The notes: generated by a model not told the origin, from the sequence alone. A stretch of 64,000 bases of DNA from Vibrio sp. CK2-1 (GCF_021726515.1 NZ_JAKKCJ010000004.1:248001-312000); one strand, 5' to 3'; positions 1-8,289 are shown, counted from the stretch's first letter. Made by a program: numbers and translations.

Positions 1-107
1 GCGGGGTTGTGGGTAGAATAGATGTTTGGTTGGCATACCACTCCTGTCAAGGAACCGAAAAATATAAAGCACTTATTAGAGAGTATAGAGGCTTATTAGA
101 AGCCTAA
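1..107 (+). CDS. C-terminal end of an unidentified protein (partial)
   Basis: One frame (from base 3) stays open from the window edge to a TAA at 105-107 and gives 34 residues ending in REYRGLLEA. The other two forward frames stop within the first 21 bases. The gene starts outside the window. I do not recognise the family. A 34-codon open stretch can occur by chance, so this is only a plausible gene end. Downstream lies an AT-rich dyad (191-209) followed by a T-run that could end its transcript. Confidence 0.4.
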   Translation, partial: GVVGRIDVWLAYHSCQGTEKYKALIREYRGLLEA

Positions 108-190
108 AAAAGCAAATTCAGAATAATGAATTTAAGCTGGTTCGATTGTGTTCAAAATGACAAAAATAGAAGATCTTCACTTCAATTAGA

Positions 191-218
191 CTAATTTCGA
201 TTAAATTAGGGTGTTTTT
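191..218 (+). terminator. AT-rich dyad followed by T-run, possible weak terminator or operator
   Basis: CTAATTT (191-197) and AAATTAG (203-209) are perfect 7-base inverted arms with a 5-base loop, followed by GGGTG and a run of six T. The stem has almost no GC pairs, so it would be a weak terminator for the upstream partial gene. It could equally be a protein-binding dyad upstream of the promoter at 230-258. Confidence 0.25.
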
Positions 219-229
219 TAGGCAATAGC

Positions 230-258
230 TGTAAATTTGATTTATATTTTGTTATAAC
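230..258 (+). promoter_or_regulatory. Candidate sigma-70 promoter of the histone-like gene
   Basis: TGTAAA (230-235) and TATAAC (253-258) are separated by exactly 17 bases. The -10 box is good and the -35 box is poor. The leader to the chosen ATG at 310 would be about 45 bases. Confidence 0.35.
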
Positions 259-309
259 ACCGTCCAACATTTTTACCACACTAAAATTAGTGACTTGTGG
301 AGAACTTCA

Positions 310-717
310 ATGAGACTTGCACATAAGCGCAACGTACAACTTAAACTTAAAAAGAAAATCAAAGCAACAAAAGCGGCTGCTGAAAAAACAGTAAAAGCAG
401 TTAAGCCAAAAGCAGAGAAAGCCGTTGCTAAAACTAAATCAGCAGCAGCGAAAGTTGAAAAAGTTGCCAGTGCTGCGGTTGAAGCAGCAGTAGAAGCATC
501 TCAAGATGTAAAACTGACTCCTAAACAGCAACAAGTATTAGACATCGTAGCAGCTAATGCTGACGGTATCAGCCCTAAAGCCATCGGTCTAGAAGCTGGC
601 CAAGAAGATGCAAAAGCAGCGGCTTGGGCAACGGGCGGTTTGAAAAAGCTAGTTGAAGAAAACCTAGTAGTGAAAGAGCAAGCTGCTGGTAATAAGGTTA
701 TTTACAAACTAGCTTAA
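310..717 (+). CDS. Linker-histone-like protein: lysine/alanine-rich tail plus winged helix
   Basis: 135 residues. Residues 1-65 are strongly basic, rich in Lys and Ala with KAVKPKAEKAVAKTK-type repeats, like bacterial histone H1-like or AlgP tails. Residues about 70-135 look like a compact winged helix: a helix at TPKQQQVLDIV, a turn at ISPKAIG, a recognition-like helix near GGLKKLVEENLV, and a beta wing ending NKVIYKLA. The likely role is sequence-neutral or weakly specific DNA binding and nucleoid organisation; this is inference. An upstream in-frame TTG at 295 exists, but GGAG at 299-302 sits 7 bases before ATG 310, so that start was chosen. It is monocistronic, with its own promoter and a strong terminator at 744-777. 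It could instead be a MarR/ArsR-like regulator. Confidence 0.75.
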   Translation: MRLAHKRNVQLKLKKKIKATKAAAEKTVKAVKPKAEKAVAKTKSAAAKVEKVASAAVEAAVEASQDVKLTPKQQQVLDIVAANADGISPKAIGLEAGQEDAKAAAWATGGLKKLVEENLVVKEQAAGNKVIYKLA

Positions 718-743
718 TACTACTCACACTTTCTAATATTAAT

Positions 744-777
744 AGCCTTTCTACTTTCTGAGTGGGAAGGCTTTTTT
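744..777 (+). terminator. Intrinsic terminator after the histone-like gene
   Basis: AGCCTT (744-749) pairs with AAGGCT (767-772), and six T follow the stem. Confidence 0.75.
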
Positions 778-780
778 ATG

Positions 781-1084
781 CGCGCTATATAACTTCAAGT
801 ACAAACCGATAAACCCTGCGTTTGTTCTCAATTTTAGCGTTTAATGTTAAATAGATATTTAAATACTACTTAGTTGAAACTACGTAGTGTTGGTGAGCTG
901 TATTTTACTATTTATGCCTTGTAGATTAAGGCTTAGATATTTCCCACTCAGTATTTCTACGTAGATAGATCGCTAAGTTTGGCTCTTGCCTGCGTTTTTC
1001 TCTGATCATTTTCCGTAAATCTTCGCATTGGCATATCCAGTCATTCTCCTAATCTGATTGTGAATAATAACAAAAGGATGAGAT
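781..1084 (+). promoter_or_regulatory. dctP upstream region with two CTACGTAG palindromes
   Basis: This gene-free stretch holds two perfect 10-base palindromes, ACTACGTAGT (879-888) and TCTACGTAGA (956-965), with centres 77 bases apart. Between them is a small hairpin, GCCTT (916-920) / AAGGC (928-932). Such paired sites upstream of an uptake operon are what a dimeric activator would use. The NarL-type regulator at 5696-6328 is a candidate, by inference only. I see no convincing -35/-10 pair and no good CRP or sigma-54 site. Confidence 0.4.
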
Positions 1085-2179
1085 ATGAATATCATGACAA
1101 GGATGGCACAAAATGCCGTTAAAAAGACGCTGGTTGCCGTGGTTGCTACCACTGCTTTACTTGCCTCTAGTGCTTTTGCTGCAGACAAAGTCTATCGATT
1201 AAAGCTGGCTGAAACATGGGGGCCGAATTTTCCTGTGTTTGGCGATGCGACGAAAAATATGGCGAAAATGGCCGAAGAAATGTCTAACGGCCGTTTGCAA
1301 ATCCGCATTGATTCAGCCAATAAACATAAAGCGCCACTTGGTGTATTCGATATGGTGAAATCAGGCCAATACGATATGGGCCATTCAGGTTCGTACTACT
1401 GGAAAGGTAAAGTGCCGAATACGCTGTACTTCACTTCAATGCCATTTGGCATGCTGCCTGCCGAGCAATACGCATGGTTTTATTATGGCGGTGGTATGGA
1501 GTTAATGGAGAAAGTATATAGCCCGCATAATCTATTATCGTTTCCAGGTGGTAATACTGAATTTCAAATGGGTGGATGGTTCCAAAAAGAAATTAATTCG
1601 GTTGATGACCTAAAAGGCTTAAAAATGCGTATTCCTGGTTTTGCTGGGGAGATCATGGCTGAATTGGGTGCGAAACCAACCAACATTGCCCCTGGTGAAC
1701 TATATACCGCATTAGAGCGTCGTACCATTGATGCCTTGGAGTGGGTTGGTCCGTCATTAGACCTACGCATGGGGTTCCATAAAATTGCCCCTTATTACTA
1801 CACAGGTTGGCATGAGCCGGGCTCAGAGCTTCAGTTTTTAGTGAATAAGCAAGTATGGGAAAAACTACCTGCTGATTTACAAGAGATTCTAAGAATTTCA
1901 ATGAAAACCGCGGCATACGACATGTATATCCAAGCGGTACATGAAAGTGGTCAGAACTGGGCTTCGATTAAAACAGAGTACCCTAATGTTAAAGTGAAAA
2001 ACTTCCCGCCAGAAGTGATGGACGCATTACGCTCAGCAAATGACAAGTTATTAGCTGAACATGCCTCTCAAGATCCATTAGCAAAAGAAATCCAACAATC
2101 TCAAGCTGATTATAAGAAAAAAGTTCGAGCTTGGACGGATATTTCTACCAAAGCTTACTTAGATAACGAAGCGGAGTAA
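1085..2179 (+). CDS. dctP: TRAP transporter periplasmic binding protein, 2-oxo-acid (TakP-like) type
   Basis: 364 residues. Residues 1-32 form a Sec signal peptide (basic start, hydrophobic core, ASSAFA end). The mature protein is a DctP/TakP-type solute receptor. It has the conserved Arg in LKGLKMRIPGFAGE (R182), which clamps the substrate carboxylate in this family, and the EWVGP motif (219-223) typical of TakP-like proteins that bind 2-oxo acids such as pyruvate or 2-oxobutyrate. It delivers substrate to the DctQ-DctM membrane part, which uses the sodium gradient. AGGATGAG lies 6-7 bases before ATG. dctQ follows after 69 bases that contain a strong hairpin. The exact substrate is inferred from family motifs. 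Confidence 0.9.
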   Translation: MNIMTRMAQNAVKKTLVAVVATTALLASSAFAADKVYRLKLAETWGPNFPVFGDATKNMAKMAEEMSNGRLQIRIDSANKHKAPLGVFDMVKSGQYDMGHSGSYYWKGKVPNTLYFTSMPFGMLPAEQYAWFYYGGGMELMEKVYSPHNLLSFPGGNTEFQMGGWFQKEINSVDDLKGLKMRIPGFAGEIMAELGAKPTNIAPGELYTALERRTIDALEWVGPSLDLRMGFHKIAPYYYTGWHEPGSELQFLVNKQVWEKLPADLQEILRISMKTAAYDMYIQAVHESGQNWASIKTEYPNVKVKNFPPEVMDALRSANDKLLAEHASQDPLAKEIQQSQADYKKKVRAWTDISTKAYLDNEAE

Positions 2180-2189
2180 CCCGATAGCG

Positions 2190-2222
2190 TTCGGCTTATC
2201 ATCGAGATGATGATAAGCCGAA
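2190..2222 (+). promoter_or_regulatory. Intercistronic hairpin between dctP and dctQ
   Basis: Bases 2190-2203 and 2209-2222 form a perfect 14-base-pair stem with a 5-base loop (GAGAT). Only TGATTTTC follows, so it is a poor terminator. Hairpins of this kind after binding-protein genes protect the upstream mRNA from 3' exonucleases and give more binding protein than membrane component. That role is inferred here. Confidence 0.7.
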
Positions 2223-2248
2223 TGATTTTCTGACAAGGATAAGTCGTA

Positions 2249-2812
2249 ATGAAATTATTAATTTCTGCAGAAAAGGGCATCAACCGAATAGGGGACGCTT
2301 TAGGCTGGTTTACTAGCATATTGTTTATATTACTGATGTTGAATGTAGTGTATGACGTTGCCATGCGTTATGCGTTTAATGATGTTTCTATCGGTATGCA
2401 GGAAATGGAATGGCACCTATTCTCGGTGGTGTTTTTACTGGGCGTACCTTATGCGATTCGAACGAATGGTCATGTTCGAGTCGATATTATTTATGAAAGA
2501 CTAACGGTTAGAGCACAAGCTGTTATTGATGTTCTAGGTGGTGTGTTTTTTTTATTACCGTTCTGTTTATTAGTGGCATGGTTTGGTATTGATTATGCTA
2601 AAGAATCTTATGCGTTAGGGGAAACTTCTGGTGATCCGGGAGGCCTGCCTTATCGCTGGATCATTAAATCCGTTATTTCCCTTTCATTCTTCTTCATGGC
2701 AATTACCGGTCTCGGTATGATTTTAAATGCCATCAACCGAATGATGAATCCGATGCATCCCCAGTTAGGCAAGGATACTGAAAGCTTGGATGCACAAGGA
2801 GGTTTATCATGA
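2249..2812 (+). CDS. dctQ: TRAP transporter small membrane subunit DctQ
   Basis: 187 residues with four predicted membrane helices (about 15-37, 55-72, 88-112, 130-155) and the DctQ-typical stretch MEWHLFSVVFLLG around 52-65, where the Glu-Trp pair is conserved in the family. It forms the membrane complex with DctM and docks the periplasmic receptor. AAGGAT precedes the ATG. The stop codon overlaps the dctM start (ATGA), indicating translational coupling. The position between dctP and dctM is the standard TRAP operon order. Confidence 0.9.
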   Translation: MKLLISAEKGINRIGDALGWFTSILFILLMLNVVYDVAMRYAFNDVSIGMQEMEWHLFSVVFLLGVPYAIRTNGHVRVDIIYERLTVRAQAVIDVLGGVFFLLPFCLLVAWFGIDYAKESYALGETSGDPGGLPYRWIIKSVISLSFFFMAITGLGMILNAINRMMNPMHPQLGKDTESLDAQGGLS

Positions 2813-4110
2813 TCGGTATTGTGATGTTTATTGTGGCGCTCTTCGCGCTATTGATTGGTTTTCCAGTTGCTTTCACCTTTGGTGGCATTGCGCTTATCTT
2901 TGGCTTATGGGCTGAAGGGCCAGAAATGTTTGCCTTCATGCCTTACCGAATCCAGTCAATTATGCAAAACACGGTTTTAATGGCCGTCCCTTTGTTTGTT
3001 TTTATGGGGTTAGTGCTGCAGAAAACCAAATTAGCAGAGCAGCTTTTAGAGTCGATGGCCAAACTGTTCGGTGGTGTCCGAGGTGGTATCGCAATTTCAA
3101 CCGTGTTAGTTGGGGTTTTATTGGCGGCATCAACAGGCGTAGTCGGGGCTTCTGTAGTGGCGATGGGCTTGATTTCATTACCTGTAATGATGAAGTACAA
3201 CTATAACAAAGGACTCGCTTGCGGCACCATTTGTGCTTCAGGAACGCTTGGCCAAATTATTCCACCGTCGATTGTTTTAATTCTGTTAGGTGATGTACTG
3301 GGTGTACCGGTAGGCGATCTTTTCCATGCCGCAATTTGGCCGGGGCTAGTTTTAGTGGCAGCGTATGTTATTTATATTCTGATCTACGCCAAGCTTAATC
3401 CTGAACAAGCTCAATGTATGGTGCGCGAAGATGATGTGTCGCGTAAGCAAGAAATTAAAAAAGCCTTGATTGCGGTCATTCCTCCATTGGCGTTGATTAT
3501 CGTGGTGTTAGGTTCTATTTTCGCCGGTATTGCCACACCAACGGAATCGGCTGCTTTAGGGGGCGCAGGTTCACTAGTCTTAGCTTTGTTATATCGCCAG
3601 TTTAGTTGGAAAATGGTGTATGAAAGCGCGAAAGAGACCGTCAAAGTCACCGCAATGGTGTTTGCTATTTTATTGGGTGCGACAGCATTCTCTATGGCAT
3701 TTGTTTACACCGGCGGCGATTACTTAGTCGAAGAGTGGATGACGTCTTTACCGGGCGAGAAATGGGGCTTTTTAATCGTCACTATGTTAGTGATATTAAT
3801 CTTAGGTTTCTTTATCGACTTTATTGAAATCTGCTTCATTATCGTGCCAATTCTTGCTCCCGTCGCTGAATTGATGGGTATAAATATGATGTGGTTTGGT
3901 ATTTTGATCGCAATGAATTTGCAAACCTCGTTTTTAACGCCGCCATTTGGTTTTAGCTTATTTTATCTTAAAGGGGTTGCGCCTAACGGCATTACTACCG
4001 GAGATATATACCGAGGTGTGATGCCATTTATTTTAATCCAAATAGCGGTGCTGGTTTCATTGTTATTAGTACCTGAGTTATATGGCATGAGTGCTTTTTA
4101 TGAGTACTAA
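2809..4110 (+). CDS. dctM: TRAP transporter large permease subunit DctM
   Basis: 433 residues, almost entirely hydrophobic with about 12 membrane segments. Typical DctM features are GIAISTVLVGVLLAASTGVVGASVV near residue 90, the GTLGQIIPPSIVLI segment and the LTPPFGFSLFYLKG stretch near 380. It moves the substrate with sodium ions after handover from DctP. It is preceded by AGGAGG and starts inside the dctQ stop. A terminator at 4194-4236 ends the operon. Confidence 0.92.
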   Translation: MIGIVMFIVALFALLIGFPVAFTFGGIALIFGLWAEGPEMFAFMPYRIQSIMQNTVLMAVPLFVFMGLVLQKTKLAEQLLESMAKLFGGVRGGIAISTVLVGVLLAASTGVVGASVVAMGLISLPVMMKYNYNKGLACGTICASGTLGQIIPPSIVLILLGDVLGVPVGDLFHAAIWPGLVLVAAYVIYILIYAKLNPEQAQCMVREDDVSRKQEIKKALIAVIPPLALIIVVLGSIFAGIATPTESAALGGAGSLVLALLYRQFSWKMVYESAKETVKVTAMVFAILLGATAFSMAFVYTGGDYLVEEWMTSLPGEKWGFLIVTMLVILILGFFIDFIEICFIIVPILAPVAELMGINMMWFGILIAMNLQTSFLTPPFGFSLFYLKGVAPNGITTGDIYRGVMPFILIQIAVLVSLLLVPELYGMSAFYEY

Positions 4111-4193
4111 CAATCTCAGTTGACCTTAAAGATATTGCGAAAGTTAATTACTTTAGCGCTTAATATTGAGGCTAAATAGCACCATTAAAAATT

Positions 4194-4236
4194 AACCCCG
4201 TGTATTGTTTTGTGAGCAATCGCGGGGTTTCTTTTT
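4194..4236 (+). terminator. Intrinsic terminator of the TRAP operon
   Basis: AACCCCG (4194-4200) pairs with CGGGGTT (4223-4229), followed by TCTTTTT. Confidence 0.75.
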
Positions 4237-4306
4237 ATCAAAATTTTAGTTGCTGATTTTCTTGCTAGTATCAAGATAGTTTGAATTATTTTGAATAGGC
4301 AAAGGA

Positions 4307-5665
4307 ATGCCGTTAAAAGCCAAGCTATTTCTACTTACCTTAATCCCTCTACTATGTGTCACGGCCAGTGTTAGCTGGATTTTTGTGCATCAAACGAAAG
4401 CGCTAGGGCAGAAGGAAATCGATACCTTTCGTGCAGAGTTATTAGAGTCACGTGAAAATGCTTTAGAGGATAATTTACAGCTTGCGATGGCGGCGATTAG
4501 TCATGTGTATAACAAAGCTGATGCAGAAGATCAGCAAGCTAAGCAACAAGTCAAAAAGATATTAACTAACTTACGCTATGGCGATGATGGTTACTTCTTT
4601 GTTTACGATAAAGATGGCGTCAATCTCGTTCATCCGACTCAACCTGAGTTAATTGGGAAGAACTTAATTAACTTGCAGGATAATAATGGTAATTACCTGA
4701 TCCAAGCTTTGATATTTGAAGCCAAAACCGGTGGTGGTTTTCATCAGTATTTATGGCAGCAGCCTAGTTCTGGCAAAATGGAAGAGAAGTTGAGTTATGC
4801 CGCTTGGTTGGATAAGTGGCAATGGATGGTCGGTACGGGGTTGTATATCGATGACATTGAAAAGCAAATGGCGCAAATCACGGAAAGCATTAATCAAAAT
4901 ATTGAAACAACCTTTTTCTCGGTTGTGGCGCTACTGTCTGTCACCATTCTAGTGATTATCGTTTTAACCCTCGCCATCAATTTCCATGAGCATAAGTTAG
5001 CCGATAAAAGCTTGCGTGAATTGGTCAATAAAACGGTGCTATTTCAAGAGGATGAAAAAAAGCATCTTGCTCGAGAATTACATGATGGCATCAATCAGTT
5101 ATTGGTTTCGAGCAAATGTCACTTGGAAGTGTTGTCGCACAAGGTGTTGCAAAGTTCAGGCGTAAGTAGCGATGTATTAACGCTTATTTCCAAATCTGAT
5201 GTTTCCTTACAAACCGCAATTCTAGAAGTTCGCAGGATTTCTCATAACTTGCGGCCTAGTGCGCTAGATGATCTTGGCTTAGAAGCGGCATTAAATACTC
5301 TGCTAGATGATTTTTCTGATCACTCCCAATTATCCGTGCGCCGTGATATTCAATTAAATGATGCTCAGATCAATAGTGAAATTAGTACGACGATTTATCG
5401 TATTGTCCAAGAATCCCTCACCAATATTGAGAAGCACGCTTTTGCCAGTCATGTAGAGATTCGGATACAGCAATTTAAAAACTTGATTCAATGTATTGTT
5501 CGAGATGATGGCGTGGGATTCCAATTAACTGAAGTGAGCAAGAAAAAAGGAATAGGGCTCAGAAATATGCGTGAGAGAGTTGAGTTTTTAGGTGGGGAAT
5601 TTGAGCTGAGTAGTGAAAGAGGTGCTGGCACAGAAATAACGGCATTAATTGAAATAAAGAAATAA
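4307..5665 (+). CDS. Cache-domain sensor histidine kinase (NarX/DegS class)
   Basis: 452 residues. A first membrane helix (about 5-28) and a second (202-224) enclose a periplasmic sensor of about 170 residues with the single-Cache hallmarks DGYFFVYDKDG and the KWQWMVGTGLYIDDI end. Then comes a HisKA_3 dimerisation domain with phospho-acceptor His259 in ARELHDGINQ, and a HATPase domain (about 360-450) with DDGVGF and GIGLRNMRERVEFLGG. It would autophosphorylate and pass phosphate to the regulator encoded 30 bases downstream. sCache_2 domains often bind short carboxylates, which fits the adjacent keto-acid transporter; that link is inference. AGG at 4297-4299 is a weak Shine-Dalgarno site for this ATG; no better start is near. 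Confidence 0.88.
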   Translation: MPLKAKLFLLTLIPLLCVTASVSWIFVHQTKALGQKEIDTFRAELLESRENALEDNLQLAMAAISHVYNKADAEDQQAKQQVKKILTNLRYGDDGYFFVYDKDGVNLVHPTQPELIGKNLINLQDNNGNYLIQALIFEAKTGGGFHQYLWQQPSSGKMEEKLSYAAWLDKWQWMVGTGLYIDDIEKQMAQITESINQNIETTFFSVVALLSVTILVIIVLTLAINFHEHKLADKSLRELVNKTVLFQEDEKKHLARELHDGINQLLVSSKCHLEVLSHKVLQSSGVSSDVLTLISKSDVSLQTAILEVRRISHNLRPSALDDLGLEAALNTLLDDFSDHSQLSVRRDIQLNDAQINSEISTTIYRIVQESLTNIEKHAFASHVEIRIQQFKNLIQCIVRDDGVGFQLTEVSKKKGIGLRNMRERVEFLGGEFELSSERGAGTEITALIEIKK

Positions 5666-5695
5666 AAATTATTCTACTGGGATGGAGAGATAAAT

Positions 5696-6328
5696 ATGGG
5701 CAGCATTAAAGTCATGATTGTCGATGATCACCAAGTCGTATTGGATGGTTTCGTTGCTCGGCTAGAGCTTGAGCATGATATTGATGTTGTTGCGACTGCA
5801 AGTAATGGAATTGAAGCGATACAAAACGTGAAGCAACATCATCCCGAAGTTGTACTTTTGGATGTCAGTATGCCGATTATGAATGGGCTAGAAGCGGCAG
5901 AACAAATTAATCAGCTCTTTCCTAATGTGAAAGTTTTAATGCTGACAATGCACGATAATCGAGAATACATTATGAAAGTGATGCAATCGGGAGCGATGGG
6001 GTACGTATTAAAAGATATTTCTTCCGATAAACTCATTCAAGCCATTAAAACGGTTCACCAAGGTTCGACCTATTTTTGTGAATCGGTCACGCATACTTTA
6101 TTTACGCCAAAGCCATCAATGACAGAAGGTCAGGTGAATCCATTAAGTCGACGAGAAGAAACTATCTTAGCACTGGTTGCTCAAGGAGAAAGTAGTAAGA
6201 AAATAGCCAAGGCCTTGAATATTAGTGATAGAACCGTTGAAACACATAGACAAAACATCAAGCACAAACTAGATTTAAATTCGATAGCAGAACTGACTAA
6301 ATACGCTGTTGAGCATGGTTTGTTATAA
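5696..6328 (+). CDS. NarL/LuxR-family response regulator
   Basis: 210 residues. A receiver domain spans 1-120, with acidic residues D10-D11, phospho-acceptor D56 in VVLLDVSMP and a conserved Lys in GYVLKDIS. A LuxR-type helix-turn-helix covers about 145-205 (LSRREETILALVAQGESSKKIAKALNISDRTVETHRQNIKHKL). GGAGAG precedes the ATG. It is co-transcribed with the kinase gene. Likely targets are the TRAP operon upstream or the BCCT gene downstream; both have dyad-rich promoters, but neither is proven from sequence. Confidence 0.9.
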   Translation: MGSIKVMIVDDHQVVLDGFVARLELEHDIDVVATASNGIEAIQNVKQHHPEVVLLDVSMPIMNGLEAAEQINQLFPNVKVLMLTMHDNREYIMKVMQSGAMGYVLKDISSDKLIQAIKTVHQGSTYFCESVTHTLFTPKPSMTEGQVNPLSRREETILALVAQGESSKKIAKALNISDRTVETHRQNIKHKLDLNSIAELTKYAVEHGLL

Positions 6329-6341
6329 GCTCGTTAGTGTC

Positions 6342-6568
6342 ATTGTTTAGTGGGCGAAACAAAAAACAGTTGTCACTGTGATGTTGATATATGTAGTAAA
6401 ACTGTTATCAAACCACCTTTCAAGTACAATAACTAACCAGTTAAGTTAGGTTTTATCGGGTTTTAGTGGATATTTTTTCGATCAAGGTTAGGATCTAGCC
6501 TTATCAATTTTGTGTGCTTAGTGTTTTATTGTTTAGTGAGCAAACTATTTAATGCGTTACTAAGCACA
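6342..6568 (+). promoter_or_regulatory. Repeat-rich control region of the BCCT gene
   Basis: A near-identical element occurs twice, at 6342-6360 (ATTGTTTAGTGGGCGAAAC) and 6528-6545 (ATTGTTTAGTGAGCAAAC). Each carries a GTTT...AAAC dyad. The second copy sits inside a larger perfect 10-base inverted repeat, TGTGCTTAGT (6513-6522) / ACTAAGCACA (6559-6568). The region looks like a set of operators for an osmotic or two-component regulator. The binding protein is unknown. Confidence 0.5.
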
Positions 6569-6594
6569 ATATTGTCACAGATGGACGAGGTTTT

Positions 6595-8187
6595 ATGACT
6601 AAGGGTATAGATAAATACAGTATAGACAGCACCGACTATACGATTGGACAAGATAATGTTCAAAAGTGGGGGTTTGATGTCCATAACGCCGTATTTACCA
6701 CCAGCGCTGGGCTGACCATTCTTTTTATTATTGCTGTGTTAGTGACCGATCCAGTAACGGCTAAATCGGCATTGGATGGTGTTAAGAACTCAATTATTAA
6801 TAATTTTGATTCGTTATTTATTCTAGCGGGTAACTTTTTTGTACTGTTCTGCTTAGGCATGATCGTCTCACCATACGGTAAAATTCGTTTAGGTGGCGAT
6901 GATGCAAAAGCAGAGCACTCATACTTATCGTGGTTAGCAATGCTATTTGCTGCGGGTATGGGTATCGGCTTGATGTTCTGGAGTGTTGCGGAACCTGCCG
7001 CTTACTTTACCGATTGGTACGGTACTCCATTAAATGTTGCAGCGAATACGCCTGAAGCACAACGTTTAGCGTTAGGTGCAACAATGTATCACTGGGGCTT
7101 ACACCCTTGGGCGATTTATGCAGTAGTGGCATTGTCACTAGCATTCTTTACTTATAACAAAGGATTACCACTTTCTATTCGTTCGGTTTTTTATCCTATT
7201 TTAGGTGACCGAGCTTGGGGGTGGGCTGGTCATATCATCGATATTATCGCGGTATTGGCGACTTTGTTTGGCCTCGCAACCTCATTAGGGTTTGGTGCTC
7301 AACAAGCAGCCAGTGGTATCGGGCACATTTTTGGTATTGACTCCGGTGTCGGGTTACAGCTTATCGTGATCGCAGTGGTAACTGTACTTGCGGGTATTTC
7401 GGTATATCGTGGTATCGATGGTGGTGTAAAGCTAGTTAGTAACATCAACATGGTTGCTGCCTTTATTCTACTTGTGTTTGTTGGTGGTGTGAGCTTCTCA
7501 ATTGTTTCTCATACTATTCCAGAAACCTTCATGAGCTACGTAGAAAACATCATTCCACTATCAAACCCATTCAATCGTCCTGATGAAGATTGGATGCACG
7601 GTTGGACTGTATTCTACTGGGCGTGGTGGATGTCATGGTCACCATTCGTAGGTATGTTTATTGCACGTGTTTCTCGTGGTCGTACCGTTCGTGAGTTCTT
7701 AACCGCGGTTCTACTGATCCCAACAATTATTACGGTTGTTTGGATGGGTACTTTCGGTGGTATTGGTATTGATCAACTGATTAATAAAGTCGGTATGCTA
7801 GGTGAGCAAGGCTTCAACGACGCCACAATGGCAATGTTTGAAATGTTTGATGCACTGCCATTTAGCCAAATTATCTCAATGCTTGCAGTTTGTTTAGTAC
7901 TGGTATTCTTTATCAGTTCTTCAGATTCAGGTTCTTTGGTTATCGACAGTATTACCGCTGGTGGTAAAGTTGATGCGCCTGTTCCTCAGCGTATGTTCTG
8001 GGCTTTCATTGAAGGTGCGGTTGCGATGGCGCTATTGTGGGTTGGTGGCTCAAATGCCATTGGTGCACTGCAAGCGGCAGCAATCTCGACAGCATTACCA
8101 TTTGTATTCGTGCTAATCATTATGTGTATTAGCCTAGTACTAGGTATGCGAACTGAACCGAAACCGGTAAAGGCAGTTAAGAAATAG
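6595..8187 (+). CDS. BCCT-family osmolyte (betaine/choline/carnitine) transporter
   Basis: 530 residues, about 12 membrane helices. Family signatures are the glycine-rich AAGMGIGLMFWSVAEP (about 120-135), where BetP-type carriers bind sodium and substrate, and YWAWWMSWSPFVGMFIARVSRGRT near 345-370, containing the Trp-rich substrate box. It would import glycine betaine or a related compatible solute with sodium. The C-terminal tail is short (about 15 residues), unlike the long regulatory tail of BetP. The start is ATG after GACGAGG. Monocistronic, with a strong shared terminator at 8211-8240. The exact substrate cannot be told from sequence. Confidence 0.9.
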   Translation: MTKGIDKYSIDSTDYTIGQDNVQKWGFDVHNAVFTTSAGLTILFIIAVLVTDPVTAKSALDGVKNSIINNFDSLFILAGNFFVLFCLGMIVSPYGKIRLGGDDAKAEHSYLSWLAMLFAAGMGIGLMFWSVAEPAAYFTDWYGTPLNVAANTPEAQRLALGATMYHWGLHPWAIYAVVALSLAFFTYNKGLPLSIRSVFYPILGDRAWGWAGHIIDIIAVLATLFGLATSLGFGAQQAASGIGHIFGIDSGVGLQLIVIAVVTVLAGISVYRGIDGGVKLVSNINMVAAFILLVFVGGVSFSIVSHTIPETFMSYVENIIPLSNPFNRPDEDWMHGWTVFYWAWWMSWSPFVGMFIARVSRGRTVREFLTAVLLIPTIITVVWMGTFGGIGIDQLINKVGMLGEQGFNDATMAMFEMFDALPFSQIISMLAVCLVLVFFISSSDSGSLVIDSITAGGKVDAPVPQRMFWAFIEGAVAMALLWVGGSNAIGALQAAAISTALPFVFVLIIMCISLVLGMRTEPKPVKAVKK

Positions 8188-8210
8188 CATCTAACTAAAT
8201 ATTAGATATT

Positions 8211-8240
8211 AAAAAGGTTGGCATCGCGCCAACCTTTTTT
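8211..8240. terminator. Bidirectional intrinsic terminator
   Basis: AAAAAGGTTGGC (8211-8222) pairs with GCCAACCTTTTT (8228-8239) around a 5-base loop, giving T-runs on both strands. It separates the converging BCCT and exonuclease genes. Confidence 0.85.
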
Positions 8241-8289
8241 GTATGTGCCACTTTTTGCTATGCAGACAATACGTTGAGGTAGAGGTGTA

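Noticed and set aside
1058..1080. TGTGA-like sequence before dctP as a CRP site
   Set aside because: Only one half matches and it overlaps the ribosome-binding region, so it is not a credible activator site.
1653..1916. Open frame on the minus strand within dctP
   Set aside because: It is antisense to a well-conserved gene, with no ribosome site and no recognisable domain.
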